Origin: Acidobacteriaceae bacterium
GTDB taxonomy: Bacteria; Acidobacteriota; Terriglobia; Terriglobales; Acidobacteriaceae
DNA length: 63,889 nt
Direction of reading: 5' to 3'
Assembly (NCBI GenBank): GCA_030037545.1
Contig: JASHRF010000020.1
Span: 1 to 63,889 of the forward strand
This document shows positions 46,501 through 55,545 of the stretch, in pieces (position 1 is the stretch's first letter; every line of letters begins with the position of its first letter). Both the position numbers and the translations under genes were made by a program. The notes under the pieces are model-generated. The model was not told where the DNA came from, ran no database searches, and saw only the letters and a program-made list of their open reading frames with translations.

Positions 46501-47092
46501 TCAAGCCTGCCGTGCCGCTCCCGGTATCGGTATCGGAGTTGAGCGCATTCATCAGCGAAAGGTTTTCGGCGCCATTGCCCGTCAACTGCTGAATGGCCTG
46601 TTCTGCAGCGCCCTGGCCACCGGCCTTGCGGCCTTGCTGCGTCGCCGCGCGTTGTTCCTGCTCGGCTGCGCGAGAGGCGAGGATTAGTTGAAAATTCACG
46701 GTCAGGTCACGGCCGGTTTGGTTCAGCAACACCTCCTGGGATTCCTGCGCAAACGCCGCAAACTCGGTGCGAATCACATAGCGGCCATTCTGCGGAATAT
46801 TGAGCGACCAGGAGCCGGTGATGTCGGTGGTAGTGGTGTAGCGCTTGCCCGTCAATGTGTTCTGGGCGGTAACCGTAACGCCGGGCAGCGGAATGTTTCC
46901 GCTCCTGACCACCCCGTGCAGGCGGCCGCCGACCACGGCTTCGGCCGCGGAATCCGGCGCGGAAACCTGGACTGTGCCCGCGTTGGGCATGCTCGATGCC
47001 GGGGAAGTTGAGGATGATTGTGCGGGCGCGAACAGGGCGGCGGCAAATAAAGCTACCGCCAAGGCCCCCAGAATGGTTCTCAATTGACGCAC
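43517..47092 (-). CDS. Oar-like TonB-dependent receptor with carboxypeptidase-regulatory domain
   Basis: About 1191 residues, outer membrane. After the signal peptide (ILGALAVALFAAALFAPAQ) comes a regulatory-like domain (LHGVVRSGNIPLPGVTVTAQ, TTTDITGSWSLNIPQNGRY), then a plug region and a barrel ending in the typical aromatic strand QFMARFRF. A Gly-rich stretch (FGGGGFGGGGFGGGRGGF) lies at about residues 265-320. Ligand unknown; such Oar-like receptors are numerous in Acidobacteriota. The start is GTG at 47092, eight bases after GAGGAG; the frame runs on upstream without similarity. It is transcribed ahead of the VWFA gene. Confidence 0.88.
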   Translation of the reverse strand: MRQLRTILGALAVALFAAALFAPAQSSSTSPASSMPNAGTVQVSAPDSAAEAVVGGRLHGVVRSGNIPLPGVTVTAQNTLTGKRYTTTTDITGSWSLNIPQNGRYVIRTEFAAFAQESQEVLLNQTGRDLTVNFQLILASRAAEQEQRAATQQGRKAGGQGAAEQAIQQLTGNGAENLSLMNALNSDTDTGSGTAGLSGAELPSIAGNSDFGGDSVNINGQSGQVSPMAGMDVDELRQRLETYRQQNGGQLPGTGGLFGGYGGGLFAGGAEFGGGGFGGGGFGGGRGGFGSGRGNFRGFNPGQPHGSIAWSGTNSALNADPFALAGQPQVQPANGTNKFTLSFMSAPYIPGLTKPSGKDTVFFTLSGQRSSTPDDFYATVPTLAERQGNLTGLAPIYIPGTSTQFSYGGTANMIPPTGAPYQSLSPQAVALLTCSTPNCTPAIPYPNLANSVNNYNYHLLTTGQTNSTMAGVRYMRSIGPNATQPGGRGMGGFGGGRRGGSQNQALHQSINFNYNYSHSASDAVNMFPQLGGKSASDSYSLQAGYTVGIHHVTSIFNSNWNRSNSHNINFFTNTSIDPAGASGILVPNQAPLNYGFPDIALSNFSGLNETQPSFSIAQTISLSEVLSWIHGKHNMRYGGDYRRVHRDFLAGSNATGDFIFTGLFTEEQSGGAAVPGTGSSLADFLLGLPQSTTLNSSLAKSYLRDNVYDAFAMDDWRVLPYLTLNYGVRWEYFAPYTEKYGHLADVLTNPNAGFTSEAEAVSGAAGLPVSLVYPYRKGFAPRVGLALRLPKQTVLRAGFGMNYTVGEYATFAATMAHQPPFTNEQTNEESVGNSPSTACVLTVSCFTLASGFPNPALVGNYALDPHYGLPYVQAWNIDIQKTLPWGIVANVGYNGSKANHLDSEIAPRALPDSPGTNPTNLVFNYDQAEAFYKMSAGTVRVNKRLTKGFAVGANYQFAHAIDNATSANGSSGTVAQDWQDLAAEEGNSALVARNSVSGTYLYELPFGEGRMWATTGVPNHILEGFSVSGTFAFASGVASGAGGVAGGAWLTPTYTESAANVACGTVGAFRLNQIPGSSLTAGGGGLKRWFNTAAYEEPPLAASTTNPFCDAFGDAPRNSIEGPGTVTNNMALSKTAQLGETRSLEIRATIDNVFNTVQYSEVDTTYGTQNFGQVTSTGAMRSFQFMARFRF

Positions 47093-47386
47093 CCCACCCG
47101 CTCCTCGGAAGGCCTCTGCTCTGTTTGGTCTGACGCGCCTCAGGCCGCGAAGGTTTACGCTCCCCTGGATTGGAGCGGTGGACTGCAAGTCTCGCACTAA
47201 CGATGCATTTTGAACTGCGGATTCCGCGCCCAACCCCTCGACTTGGCCCAGTGTCCTAACGCACGAGGATGGAAACCTGTTTTCCCACACTTGCTTTCCT
47301 CCTCCGCCCGTGTTAACTGTTGGATTAATAATTTACCCATTGCTACCAAGCAAGTAAACGGCGGCATCGGGCAGGATCGTTCCGCC
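47093..47386. promoter_or_regulatory. Divergent regulatory region between TonB receptor and XRE regulator
   Basis: About 294 bases. GTTAACTGTTGGATTAATAA and the partly inverse AAGTAAAC lie at 47310-47360 and could form an operator for the regulator. The bases next to the receptor start hold its ribosome site. No clear promoter by eye. Confidence 0.3.
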
Positions 47387-47734
47387 ATGAAAATCGGCAC
47401 CACCATCCGTGCATTCCGCCTGCAAAAAGGGCTTTCCCAGGGCGACATCGAAAAGAAGACCGGGCTGCTGCGCTGTTATCTGTCGCGGGTAGAAAACGGG
47501 CACACCGTCCCTTCGCTGGACACGTTGTCCAAGATCGCCCTGGCCCTCGATCTACCCATCGCGCAGTTCTTCGCGGACGACTCGCTGGGCCGCCAGTTTA
47601 ATTCGCAAAAGCTGTCGGATGAAGAATTGCGCTTCCTCACCCAGATCCGCCGCTACTCCTCAAACCTGAACGAGAGCGACCGCAAGCTGCTGTTGGCCAT
47701 GGTGAAGAAGTTCGCGGCCACGGCCACGCGCTAG
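47387..47734 (+). CDS. XRE-family transcriptional regulator
   Basis: 115 residues. Residues 1-65 are a Cro/CI helix-turn-helix (IGTTIRAFRLQKGLSQGDIE, TGLLRCYLSRVENGHTVPSL, LSKIALALDLPIAQFF), followed by a short charged tail. DNA-binding regulator, perhaps of itself or the divergent TonB receptor. ATG at 47387 matches the domain start; the longer frame from 47210 does not. Confidence 0.88.
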   Translation: MKIGTTIRAFRLQKGLSQGDIEKKTGLLRCYLSRVENGHTVPSLDTLSKIALALDLPIAQFFADDSLGRQFNSQKLSDEELRFLTQIRRYSSNLNESDRKLLLAMVKKFAATATR

Positions 47735-47764
47735 CTCCGCGGCTGTTCCTCAGGTTCGTGGTTT

Positions 47765-47790
47765 CCCAGGTCTCAAAATCGAGACTTGGG
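47765..47790. terminator. Hairpin between convergent genes
   Basis: CCCAGGTCTC, loop AAAATC, GAGACTTGGG: ten pairs with one G-T pair, without a long T run. It lies between the stops of the XRE gene and the rhomboid gene and may act as a two-way terminator. Confidence 0.4.
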
Positions 47791-47810
47791 CACTCGCAAT
47801 CTAACCAGCC

Positions 47811-48725
47811 TTAGCTCTGCGGCGGCTGGACATGGGCGATGTAGAAGCCGAAGAGCACCAGTAACCCGACCATGGTGATGATGGCTGCACGCAGTCGCGT
47901 CAGGAATGTGTTACGGGGCGAACCGATGCGCGGCACCAGGGGCATGGCGAAGAGCAGGCCGCTGCTAAAGCCGCCCAGGTGCGCCATATTGTCGATATTC
48001 AGCCCCGAGTGCACCACCAGATTGCCGCCCCAGATTGCAAACCCGATGGCCAGGTTAATGGCCGCAAAATAAATGACCGCGCGCCGCAGCTTCTTGAGTT
48101 CGATGGCCGGCACTGGCAACCGCGGGGACTTGAGCAGCACGATAAGCAGCCCGGCAATGCCGAACACCGCCCCCGAAGCGCCTGCGCCCGCGGGAAACAC
48201 AATGTTGGCGCCTTCGTGCATGGGCCACACCCAGTTCACCAGGGTGGAAAGCAGGTTTCCGGCCGCGCCAGTGAGAATATAAGCCGCGATCAGGCCCAGC
48301 GAGCCGATTAACGGCTCCGCCAGCAAACCCAGATTCCACAGGCACCACATATTCGTGGCCAGGTGAAGAATACCCACGTGCAGAAACATGGCGGTCACAA
48401 TCCGCCACCACTCACCGTAGATCAGCACGCTACCGGCATTGTTGGCGCCCCAACGCATAACTTGGTCAGCGGTCGGGTTCCAAAAGCTGATACCGCGCGC
48501 CACCATGGCCAGAAATACCGCGCAGTTGATCCCCACTAACAGATGCGTGGCCGGAGCAGCCTTCAATACCGATTTGCGCCGCCGCACTGGCTCCCCCGGC
48601 GGAGCGTACCCAGCGCTCGGCGACAGAATCTCCACTTCGCCTTCGACCTCCGGCAAGCTGGCAATCTCCGATTGGCGAACCACGGGATGCCCATGGAGAG
48701 TTAAATCGGGGGGAACTCTGCCCAT
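47811..48725 (-). CDS. Rhomboid intramembrane serine protease
   Basis: 304 residues with about 60 soluble residues then six or seven helices. The catalytic Ser is in AGAGASGAVFGIAG (GxSG), the His in NIDNMAHLGGFSSG, and HVGILHLATNMWCLWNLG is the conserved loop after helix 1. Cleaves membrane proteins inside the bilayer; targets unknown. Diverges from purH. Confidence 0.93.
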   Translation of the reverse strand: MGRVPPDLTLHGHPVVRQSEIASLPEVEGEVEILSPSAGYAPPGEPVRRRKSVLKAAPATHLLVGINCAVFLAMVARGISFWNPTADQVMRWGANNAGSVLIYGEWWRIVTAMFLHVGILHLATNMWCLWNLGLLAEPLIGSLGLIAAYILTGAAGNLLSTLVNWVWPMHEGANIVFPAGAGASGAVFGIAGLLIVLLKSPRLPVPAIELKKLRRAVIYFAAINLAIGFAIWGGNLVVHSGLNIDNMAHLGGFSSGLLFAMPLVPRIGSPRNTFLTRLRAAIITMVGLLVLFGFYIAHVQPPQS

Positions 48726-48910
48726 GCTCTAACTCTAAAGCATTTTTGCATTCGCTGCCCCATCCCGGTCTCCCGTTGTACTCTGGATTTTGGCTTCCGT
48801 TCTTCGGCTGCTGTACGGTAGCAGTGGCCGCAAAGCAGTAGCCGCAAAAATGGCGGCATCGGCTTGATCAACCCTGAACCCAATCCAGACAACGAACAAG
48901 GAGTCGAGCG

Positions 48911-50545
48911 GTGGCTTCGGAAATCGAGCAGAAGCAGATTAGGCGCGCCCTGTTGAGCGTGACCGACAAAACCGGCCTAGTGGATTTTGCTCGCGCCCTG
49001 GTGGATTTTGGCATCGGGCTGATCTCGACCGGCGGAACGGCCAAAGCGCTGCGTGAAGCCGGCCTCGCGGTTAGAGACATCAGCGACCTGACTGGTTTCC
49101 CCGAGATCCTCGACGGCCGCGTCAAGACGCTGCACCCGCGCGTACACGGCGGCCTGCTCTATATCCGCGGCAACGCCGAGCATGAGGCCGTCGCCGCCGA
49201 GCACGGCATCCAGCCGATTGACATGGTGGTGGTAAACCTCTACGCCTTTGAGAAAACCGCAACCAACCCGGGCGTTGCCTTCGGCCACCTGATCGAGAAC
49301 ATCGACATTGGGGGCCCTTCGATGGTGCGCTCGGCGGCCAAGAATTTTGAAGATGTGGTCATCGTTACCCGGGTGTCGGACTACCCCACGCTGATCGATG
49401 AGTTGAAAGCAAACCACGGGACACTAAGCCGGCCCACGCGCTGGCGGCTGGCCAAACAGGCATTTGCCACCACCGCCGCGTACGATGCGGCGATCGCGGA
49501 CACGCTGGAGCGGGTTGCCGGGGGCGCGCAGCGGGGGGGCGACAGGTCTTCGTCGCCGGGACGGCTTGCTGAGCCGCCCGCTCCCGAGGCGCCAGCCGCA
49601 ATCGACGAATCGGCCTTCCCTGCCACGCTGCGCATCAACTTCCCGTTGGCGCAGACCCTCCGCTACGGCGAAAACCCCCACCAGCGTGCTGCGCTCTATG
49701 CTGACGGAAGCGGCCGAGGCGTTGCCGGCGCTACGCAGTTGCAAGGTAAGGAGCTGAGCTTCAACAATCTGGTTGACCTGGACGCATGTTGGGAGCTGGC
49801 GGAGGAGTTCGAAGAGCCCGCGGTCATCATCGTCAAGCACACCAACCCGTGCGGGGCAGCCACTGGCGCTTCGACTCTCGAGGCTTACCGGAAAGCGCTG
49901 GCCTGCGACCCGGTTTCGGCCTTTGGTGGCGTCATCGGCGTCAACCGCGAAGTAGACGGCGCAGCAGCCGAGGAGATCGCCAAGCTCTTCGTTGAGGCCA
50001 TCGCCGCTCCGGCGTTCAATGGCGAAGCCCGCGAGCGCTTCGCAGCCAAAAAAAACCTGCGCCTCGTCGAAGTTCGTCCTGCGCTGCCGCGCCCTATCGT
50101 CAAGCATGTCTCCGGCGGTTTGCTCCTCCAGGATGCCGACACCGGCCGAGTCAACGAGTCGGAGCTGAAGGTCGTCACCTGGCGTCCACCCACTGCCGAA
50201 GAGCTGCGCAGCCTGCTCTTTGCCTGGCGGGTGTGCAAACACGTGAAATCGAACGCCATCGTCTACGCCCGCAATGGTCAGACTCTGGGCGTGGGCGCGG
50301 GCCAGATGAGCCGGGTGGACGCCGCCCGGTTCGGCGCCATGAAAGCCGTCCTGACGCTCCAGGGCTGCGTGGCCGCTTCTGACGCGTTCTTTCCGTTCCC
50401 CGATGGCCTGGTAGCGGTAGCCCAGGCCGGCGCAACCGCAGTCATCCAGCCCGGCGGCTCGGTCCGCGACGAAGAAGTCATCGCCGCCGCCGACAAGTTG
50501 GGCGTCGCGATGGTTTTTACCGGTATCCGGCACTTCCGCCATTGA
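48911..50545 (+). CDS. purH: Bifunctional AICAR transformylase / IMP cyclohydrolase
   Basis: 544 residues, last two steps to IMP. N-terminal cyclohydrolase: [41 protein letters not shown]-terminal transformylase: [42 protein letters not shown] and the C-terminal [10 protein letters not shown]. An insert of about 27 residues ([12 protein letters not shown] ... APEAPAA) lies near residue 210, between the domains. The start is GTG at 48911 with AAGGAG seven bases before. purQ lies at 3860, with no shared operon. Confidence 0.96.
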   Translation: MASEIEQKQIRRALLSVTDKTGLVDFARALVDFGIGLISTGGTAKALREAGLAVRDISDLTGFPEILDGRVKTLHPRVHGGLLYIRGNAEHEAVAAEHGIQPIDMVVVNLYAFEKTATNPGVAFGHLIENIDIGGPSMVRSAAKNFEDVVIVTRVSDYPTLIDELKANHGTLSRPTRWRLAKQAFATTAAYDAAIADTLERVAGGAQRGGDRSSSPGRLAEPPAPEAPAAIDESAFPATLRINFPLAQTLRYGENPHQRAALYADGSGRGVAGATQLQGKELSFNNLVDLDACWELAEEFEEPAVIIVKHTNPCGAATGASTLEAYRKALACDPVSAFGGVIGVNREVDGAAAEEIAKLFVEAIAAPAFNGEARERFAAKKNLRLVEVRPALPRPIVKHVSGGLLLQDADTGRVNESELKVVTWRPPTAEELRSLLFAWRVCKHVKSNAIVYARNGQTLGVGAGQMSRVDAARFGAMKAVLTLQGCVAASDAFFPFPDGLVAVAQAGATAVIQPGGSVRDEEVIAAADKLGVAMVFTGIRHFRH

Positions 50546-50842
50546 TGTGGCGCCGGCGCCAATCCGAACCCTGGCCTGCCTCCGCGCATCCAACGATGGG
50601 CGGATCGCTTCGGTCGTGCCTGCGGGGTAGTTGCGGAGGAGATTCTCGGTGCAAGGCCTTTAGCCTCACCGGGTACGGACGAACTTCATGGAATCGATCC
50701 GCTGATGCGACAAACGGCGGCTAAAATCGTCTGTACAATAAGGACATGCACGGCCGCCCTTGCCGCTCGTCTGGTTCTCGACAATCGCTTTGTGCGTCCC
50801 GATATACGGAAACTGCGACGGAAAGGGCGTGGTGCCCCCGCA

Positions 50843-53002
50843 ATGATGAATCCTAGACCTTCTTGCTTCGTCTCCCGGCTCTCCTTCACCGCCGCGTTGC
50901 TCATGCTGGCCCCGGCAGTTGTGGTCTGCGCGCAAACCGCTCCCTCCGCCAGTCCGGCGCCCAAGCCCGCGCTCACCCAAACCGCTGCGCGGGCAGGCCA
51001 GCAGGACGCGACCCAGGACCCCAACCGCTCGATGGCCTACTACCATGCGGCCCTGGCCGGCATGTACGAGGACGACGCCATTTCCGAGGGCCAGCCCGAT
51101 GAGATCACGCGCGCCATTGAGGAGTACAAGATGGCGCTCAACGCCGATCCCGACTCGGCGGAACTGAATGACGAGCTCGCCGACCTCTATTTCCGCACCG
51201 GCCGCGTGCACGACGCGGAGATGACGGCCAAAAACCTGCTCAAGACCTCGCCCAACGATGTGGACGCGCACAAGCTGCTGGGCCGCATCTACCTGCGCGA
51301 GCTGGGCGAGGGCCAGAGCGGCGTTTCATTGACGTCGCCCGCCGGCAACGTGCTCGACCAAGCCATCGCCGAGTTCGAAGAGATCGTCGCCCTCCAGCCC
51401 CGCAGTGTCGAAGACCGCATGGTGCTGGGCCAGCTCTACACCGTCAAGCACGAGCCGCAGAAAGCCGAAGACGAATTCAAGAGCGCGCAGGCCATCGAGC
51501 CGGATTCTGAAGACGTAGTGCTCAACCTGGCCCGGCTCTATGCCGAGAGCGGCGACATCCAGAAATCGATCAAGATCATCGAGGCCGTCCCCGAAGACAG
51601 CCGCACGCCCAAGATGGAGTTCACGCTGGGAGCGGCCTACGACCAAGTGAAGGACCCCAAGGATGCCATCGCCGCCTACCAGCGCGCCGCCGACCTGGAG
51701 CCTGGCGACCTGCAGACCATCGATGCGCTGGCCCAGGCGCTGCTCAACGACGACCAACTTGACGAGGCTCTCAAACAATATAAAGAGCTGGCCGACGCCG
51801 ATCCCGAGAACAGCGAAGCTCTGGTGCACATTGCAGAGATTCAGCGCCGCCAAGGCAAATACGAGGACGCTCTGGCGACAATTCACAAAGCCCTCAAGCT
51901 CGATCCCACGTCGCTCGAGGCCGGCTACAACGAAGGCATTCTGCTCGATGTGCTGGGCCGGCTCGACGAGGCTGCCCAGGCCTACCAGAGCATGCTCGAT
52001 CAAACCTCACTGACGCACGCCAACGGCGCCTACACCGCCGACGAAAAAAACAATCGCAGCATCTTCCTGGAACGCTTGGGCGCGGTTTATATCGAGCAGG
52101 ATAAGACCGACCAGGCTATTGCCACCTACCAGAAAATGATTGATCTGGGCGGCGATGCCGCGGTACGCGGTTACCAGGGCGAAGTCGACGCCTACCAGAA
52201 CGATCACGAATACGATAAGGCCATCGACATCTCGCGCAAGGCGGTCGCGACCGATCCCAAGAATCGCGATCTGAAGCTGATGCTGGCCGGCGAGCTGGCC
52301 GATAACGGTCAGGCCGATGATGGCCTGGCGATGGCCAAAGCCCTGCTCAACAACTCGCCCGATGATCGGACCGTTTACCTGGCCATTGCCCAGATGGATA
52401 TCCGGCTGAAGCGCTGGAAGGACGCCGAAGAAGCCCTCGACAAGGCTGAGCCGCTAAGCAACAAGAAAGACGATCAGACCTACCTGCTCTTCATGCGCGG
52501 CGAGTGGGCCGAGCGCCAAAAGCACCTGGACGCAGCCGAGGGGTTCTTCAAGCAGGCGCTCCAACTCGACCCGCAGAATGCCATGACACTCAACTACCTC
52601 GGCTACATGTGGGCGGACAAAGGCGAAAAGCTGCCCGATGCGCTGAAGATGATTCGCAAAGCGGTCGAGTTGGAGCCGTGGAACGGCGCCTATCTCGACT
52701 CCCTGGGGTGGGTGTATTTCAAGATGGGCGACTACGATCTGGCCGAGGACAACCTGCGCCAGGCTGTGCAGCGCGACGAGAGCGATCCCACTGTGCACAT
52801 GCACCTGGGCGACCTCTACGAGAAGACTGGCCGCATCCGGCTGGCCGCCGCGCAGTGGCAGCTCTCGCTGGCCGAGTTTGCCAAGTCCCTACCCGCCGAT
52901 ATCGAGCCCGGCGATGTGGCCAAAGTCCAGAAAATGCTGGAAAGCGCGCGCGTGAAGCTCGCCAAAGAGGACAGCTCGCTCGGGCAGGCCAAGCCGGAAT
53001 AG
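50843..53002 (+). CDS. Large secreted TPR-repeat protein
   Basis: About 719 residues. Signal peptide (SFTAALLMLAPAVVVCAQ) then, from about residue 60, ten or more TPR units (IEEYKMALNADPDSAELNDE, IAEFEEIVALQPRSVEDRMV, IAAYQRAADLEPGDLQTIDA, EGFFKQALQLDPQNAMTLNY, AVELEPWNGAYLDSLGWVYF). A scaffold for protein complexes in the periplasm is likely; no enzyme domain seen. ATG at 50843 is used because it gives the signal peptide; the frame runs on upstream. Confidence 0.85.
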   Translation: MMNPRPSCFVSRLSFTAALLMLAPAVVVCAQTAPSASPAPKPALTQTAARAGQQDATQDPNRSMAYYHAALAGMYEDDAISEGQPDEITRAIEEYKMALNADPDSAELNDELADLYFRTGRVHDAEMTAKNLLKTSPNDVDAHKLLGRIYLRELGEGQSGVSLTSPAGNVLDQAIAEFEEIVALQPRSVEDRMVLGQLYTVKHEPQKAEDEFKSAQAIEPDSEDVVLNLARLYAESGDIQKSIKIIEAVPEDSRTPKMEFTLGAAYDQVKDPKDAIAAYQRAADLEPGDLQTIDALAQALLNDDQLDEALKQYKELADADPENSEALVHIAEIQRRQGKYEDALATIHKALKLDPTSLEAGYNEGILLDVLGRLDEAAQAYQSMLDQTSLTHANGAYTADEKNNRSIFLERLGAVYIEQDKTDQAIATYQKMIDLGGDAAVRGYQGEVDAYQNDHEYDKAIDISRKAVATDPKNRDLKLMLAGELADNGQADDGLAMAKALLNNSPDDRTVYLAIAQMDIRLKRWKDAEEALDKAEPLSNKKDDQTYLLFMRGEWAERQKHLDAAEGFFKQALQLDPQNAMTLNYLGYMWADKGEKLPDALKMIRKAVELEPWNGAYLDSLGWVYFKMGDYDLAEDNLRQAVQRDESDPTVHMHLGDLYEKTGRIRLAAAQWQLSLAEFAKSLPADIEPGDVAKVQKMLESARVKLAKEDSSLGQAKPE

Positions 53003-53185
53003 CCCGCCCGCAGAGGCAGAACACAGACCTGGGCTGAAAAATCAAGTTTCCGTGCCCCATCGTTTCGCCATTTTCCCAGCGAAAAGGTGGGAGAGACCAC
53101 GAGCCGTGAATTGAGCCACAGCGACCCATCTTTTTGAGAAGCGCCGCCGCTTGTTTTGGCCGGCATGTTGCCCAACGCACGAAGC

Positions 53186-54175
53186 CTATTTCTGGCTGGC
53201 CGCGGCGGCAATATACAAATCGACGTTGCTCTTATCCACCAGCGAAGTCCCGGTATCGACGAACTCCGGGTACAGCGCGAAGGGGTCCGCGCCGGAGTCC
53301 CTGACCAGTTGCTTGGGAGGATCGTGATAGACCTCGTCGAGCGCCTTCAGGCCCATGTATCCCATTGTGTAGGGCTTCTGCGCAATGGTCGAATCGATGG
53401 TCCCGGCTTTGATTGCGTCTAACGTATCCTGGTTCACATCCCACGCCACAAGCACGCGATCTGTGGTGCCTGTGCGCTTCACGGCGTCGGCCACCATCTT
53501 GCCCGTAACCGACTCCAGGCTCACAAAAGCGTCAATCTTCTTGGCCCCCGTCTGGGCCATGAAAACCTGAGTTTTGTCGAAGGAGATCAGCGGGTCTGTC
53601 TGGACGTCCACGACCTCAGCGATCTTGATACCCGGATAGGCAGAGAAAACGTCCTTGAAGCCCTTGAGCCGCTCTTCGGTATTGGGCTGACCGGCCAGTG
53701 TGAAGAACACAACATTCCCCTTGCCGCCCAGCCGCTCGGCAACTCTGCGCCCGCCCAGCCGGCCCGCTTCCAGGTTGTTGGTGCCGATGAAATAGAGCCG
53801 GTGGCTGCCTGGCGCATCGGAATCCATGGTTATCACCGGAATCCCGGCATTCACTGCCGCATCAATGCCCGGCTGCAACACCTTTTCATCGGCCACCGAG
53901 ATGAGAATGCCGGCGGGCTTGGCGGCTATCGCCTTCTGGAGCTCCGCCAGTTCCGCCTGCGCGTCGCGATTATCGGGACCGCGGACCCGCGCTGTGACAC
54001 CGTACTCCTCCGCGGCCCGGTTGAATCCGGCCACTGCCGGCTGCCAGTACGGCGCCGACAGGTCCGAAGAAATCAGGTAGTAAACCTCCTTCGTCGAGTG
54101 CCGCGCGCACCCGCACATGAGCAACGCCCCAGCAAGCGCCAGCAGCACCGACGCCCTTCCCTTGATGGCTCCCAT
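53186..54175 (-). CDS. Sugar-type ABC transporter substrate-binding protein (lipoprotein)
   Basis: About 329 residues. A lipobox-like MCGC at about residue 22 follows a short hydrophobic run, so it is probably a lipoprotein. The rest is a periplasmic-binding fold of the RbsB/LacI type: YYLISSDLSAPYWQPAVAGF, ILISVADEKVLQPGIDAAVN, GIPVITMDSDAPGSHRLYFI, GNVVFFTLAGQPNTEERLKG, DVNQDTLDAIKAGTIDSTIA. No permease or ATPase gene is nearby, so it is an orphan or a sensor partner. ATG at 54175 with GAGGGG upstream. Confidence 0.87.
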   Translation of the reverse strand: MGAIKGRASVLLALAGALLMCGCARHSTKEVYYLISSDLSAPYWQPAVAGFNRAAEEYGVTARVRGPDNRDAQAELAELQKAIAAKPAGILISVADEKVLQPGIDAAVNAGIPVITMDSDAPGSHRLYFIGTNNLEAGRLGGRRVAERLGGKGNVVFFTLAGQPNTEERLKGFKDVFSAYPGIKIAEVVDVQTDPLISFDKTQVFMAQTGAKKIDAFVSLESVTGKMVADAVKRTGTTDRVLVAWDVNQDTLDAIKAGTIDSTIAQKPYTMGYMGLKALDEVYHDPPKQLVRDSGADPFALYPEFVDTGTSLVDKSNVDLYIAAAASQK

Positions 54176-54304
54176 GCCAACCCCCTCTTCGGCTGAACCG
54201 TTCGCGCCCCGCGCGCGTGTTCCCTGCGCATGCCCGCTGAGCGAAAATTCGCAAGGATGGTACTCCCCGGCACCTTCCTTGTCCATCCCCGCCATGCGGA
54301 AGGC

Positions 54305-54713
54305 CAGGGCAATCGCACTTGGAAAGGTGCGCCGGCAGTGTTGATTTCAGGTTCGTATGTACCCCCTCCCGGGGGGGGTGCGTGGGATTCTTCCATGAAG
54401 CTCCTTGTTTTCTGATGGTTGGATGCGTTTTTGGGTGCGATTAACATGCGGATTTGTGCAAGAAAACTTAACTTCTTTGCGCTTCTTTGCGCCTGCCGGC
54501 CCCCGGATTCTCGAGCGGCTACGAGTGCCTGGGAACGTTTTTTAACAGCATAACGGAACGGCGAAATTAACCCGCAACGAGCGGCGAAAATGTATTTCCC
54601 GCCGAATGAGCGCGATGCGGAAGATGTGGCCTTGGCAAGGGCTTGACAACGGCCAAGCGAAGAAGAGGAGTCCTTCAACAGGATTGCCGGTTTTTTGAAG
54701 TGCGATTGCCCTG
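54305..54713. mobile_element. 409-bp repeat with perfect 16-bp terminal inverted repeats, copy C
   Basis: Left end CAGGGCAATCGCACTT, right end AAGTGCGATTGCCCTG, a perfect pair. In reverse orientation to copies A and B. An open frame crosses it (SFGGKYIFAARCGLISPFRY) and a matching frame exists in B but is stopped in A, so I treat it as non-coding. It sits between the binding-protein gene and the chimeric DUF899 gene. Confidence 0.9.
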
Positions 54714-54862
54714 TATCTATCAGGTCCCATTTCCCCGCACGTATTCCAAACGGAATCGGCCGCGCAGTGACGCGCCCCATGGCACACAGCAAGGCACCGG
54801 GTCACATCGAGAACCGAACCACCAACAACGTCCGACGAAAGGAGAGAAAGACCGTAACGACC

Positions 54863-55519
54863 ATGACGAATCACAAGACCGGAACACTCGACACAATGAA
54901 GACACCGCCGATCGTATCCCCGCAGGAGTGGGAGGCGGCGCGACAGCAACTGCTTGCCAAAGAGAAGGAATTAACCTACGCCCGCGACGCCCTGGCCGCA
55001 CAGCGCCGCCGCATGCCTTGGATGGCCATCGAGAAGCAGTACAGTTTCGAGGGGCCTCAGGGCAAAGCGACCCTCCTTGACTTGTTCGAGGGGCGCCGCC
55101 AGCTGATCATTTATCGCGCCTTCTTCGAGCCCGGCGTGTTTGGATGGACGCCCGATCCGTGCGGCTACGGGCCTGCCCTTCCGGGCACATCCTCGAAATA
55201 CAATGGCCAGACTGGGCTTAGCGGCGCAGGCAATACCTACCAGCTTGCGGAGGGGAGGGTCGGCCCAGCGGGCCGGGCGGTATACGCGACCCTCAACAAC
55301 AATCAGTCCGTTCCTTGGATATGGAGCGTTGTCGAGTTCAATGCCTCTGGAGCGCCGGTCAACATCACCAGCCCCGCCAACTACCAGATCTTCCCGACGT
55401 ACTATATATACGTGAACGGCATTCTTCAAACCGCAGACACTATCCAACAGGTTTCGGTGCCAACAATCACCGAGCCGATCTATCAGAATTCTCAATTGGT
55501 GCCGCCCCCATCTCAGTGA
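54863..55519 (+). CDS. Chimeric protein: DUF899 N-terminal half joined to an unrelated C-terminus
   Basis: About 218 residues. Residues 20-95 follow the DUF899 (thioredoxin-like) pattern: VSPQEWEAARQQLLAKEKEL, AAQRRRMPWMAIEKQYSFEG, LLDLFEGRRQLIIYRAFFEP, then GVFGW. From there the expected DUF899 active region (a Cys-containing stretch beginning PEHAC) is replaced by TPDPCGYGPALPGTSS and a second domain (NTYQLAEGRVGPAGRAVYAT, FPTYYIYVNGILQTADTIQQ). I infer a recombination at about 55150 joining the start of one gene to the rest of another. AAGGAG is far (about 18 bases) from the ATG. Confidence 0.7.
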   Translation: MTNHKTGTLDTMKTPPIVSPQEWEAARQQLLAKEKELTYARDALAAQRRRMPWMAIEKQYSFEGPQGKATLLDLFEGRRQLIIYRAFFEPGVFGWTPDPCGYGPALPGTSSKYNGQTGLSGAGNTYQLAEGRVGPAGRAVYATLNNNQSVPWIWSVVEFNASGAPVNITSPANYQIFPTYYIYVNGILQTADTIQQVSVPTITEPIYQNSQLVPPPSQ

Positions 55520-55545
55520 GGGGGCTCCGAGGAGGGTGCTTGGAA

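Noticed and set aside
49424..50593. 389-codon minus-strand frame
   Set aside because: It is antisense to purH, which has complete family motifs.
54073..54792. 240-codon minus-strand frame across repeat copy C
   Set aside because: It runs through the repeat, its ends and the binding-protein gene; the same frame is stopped in copy A, so it is probably not a gene.
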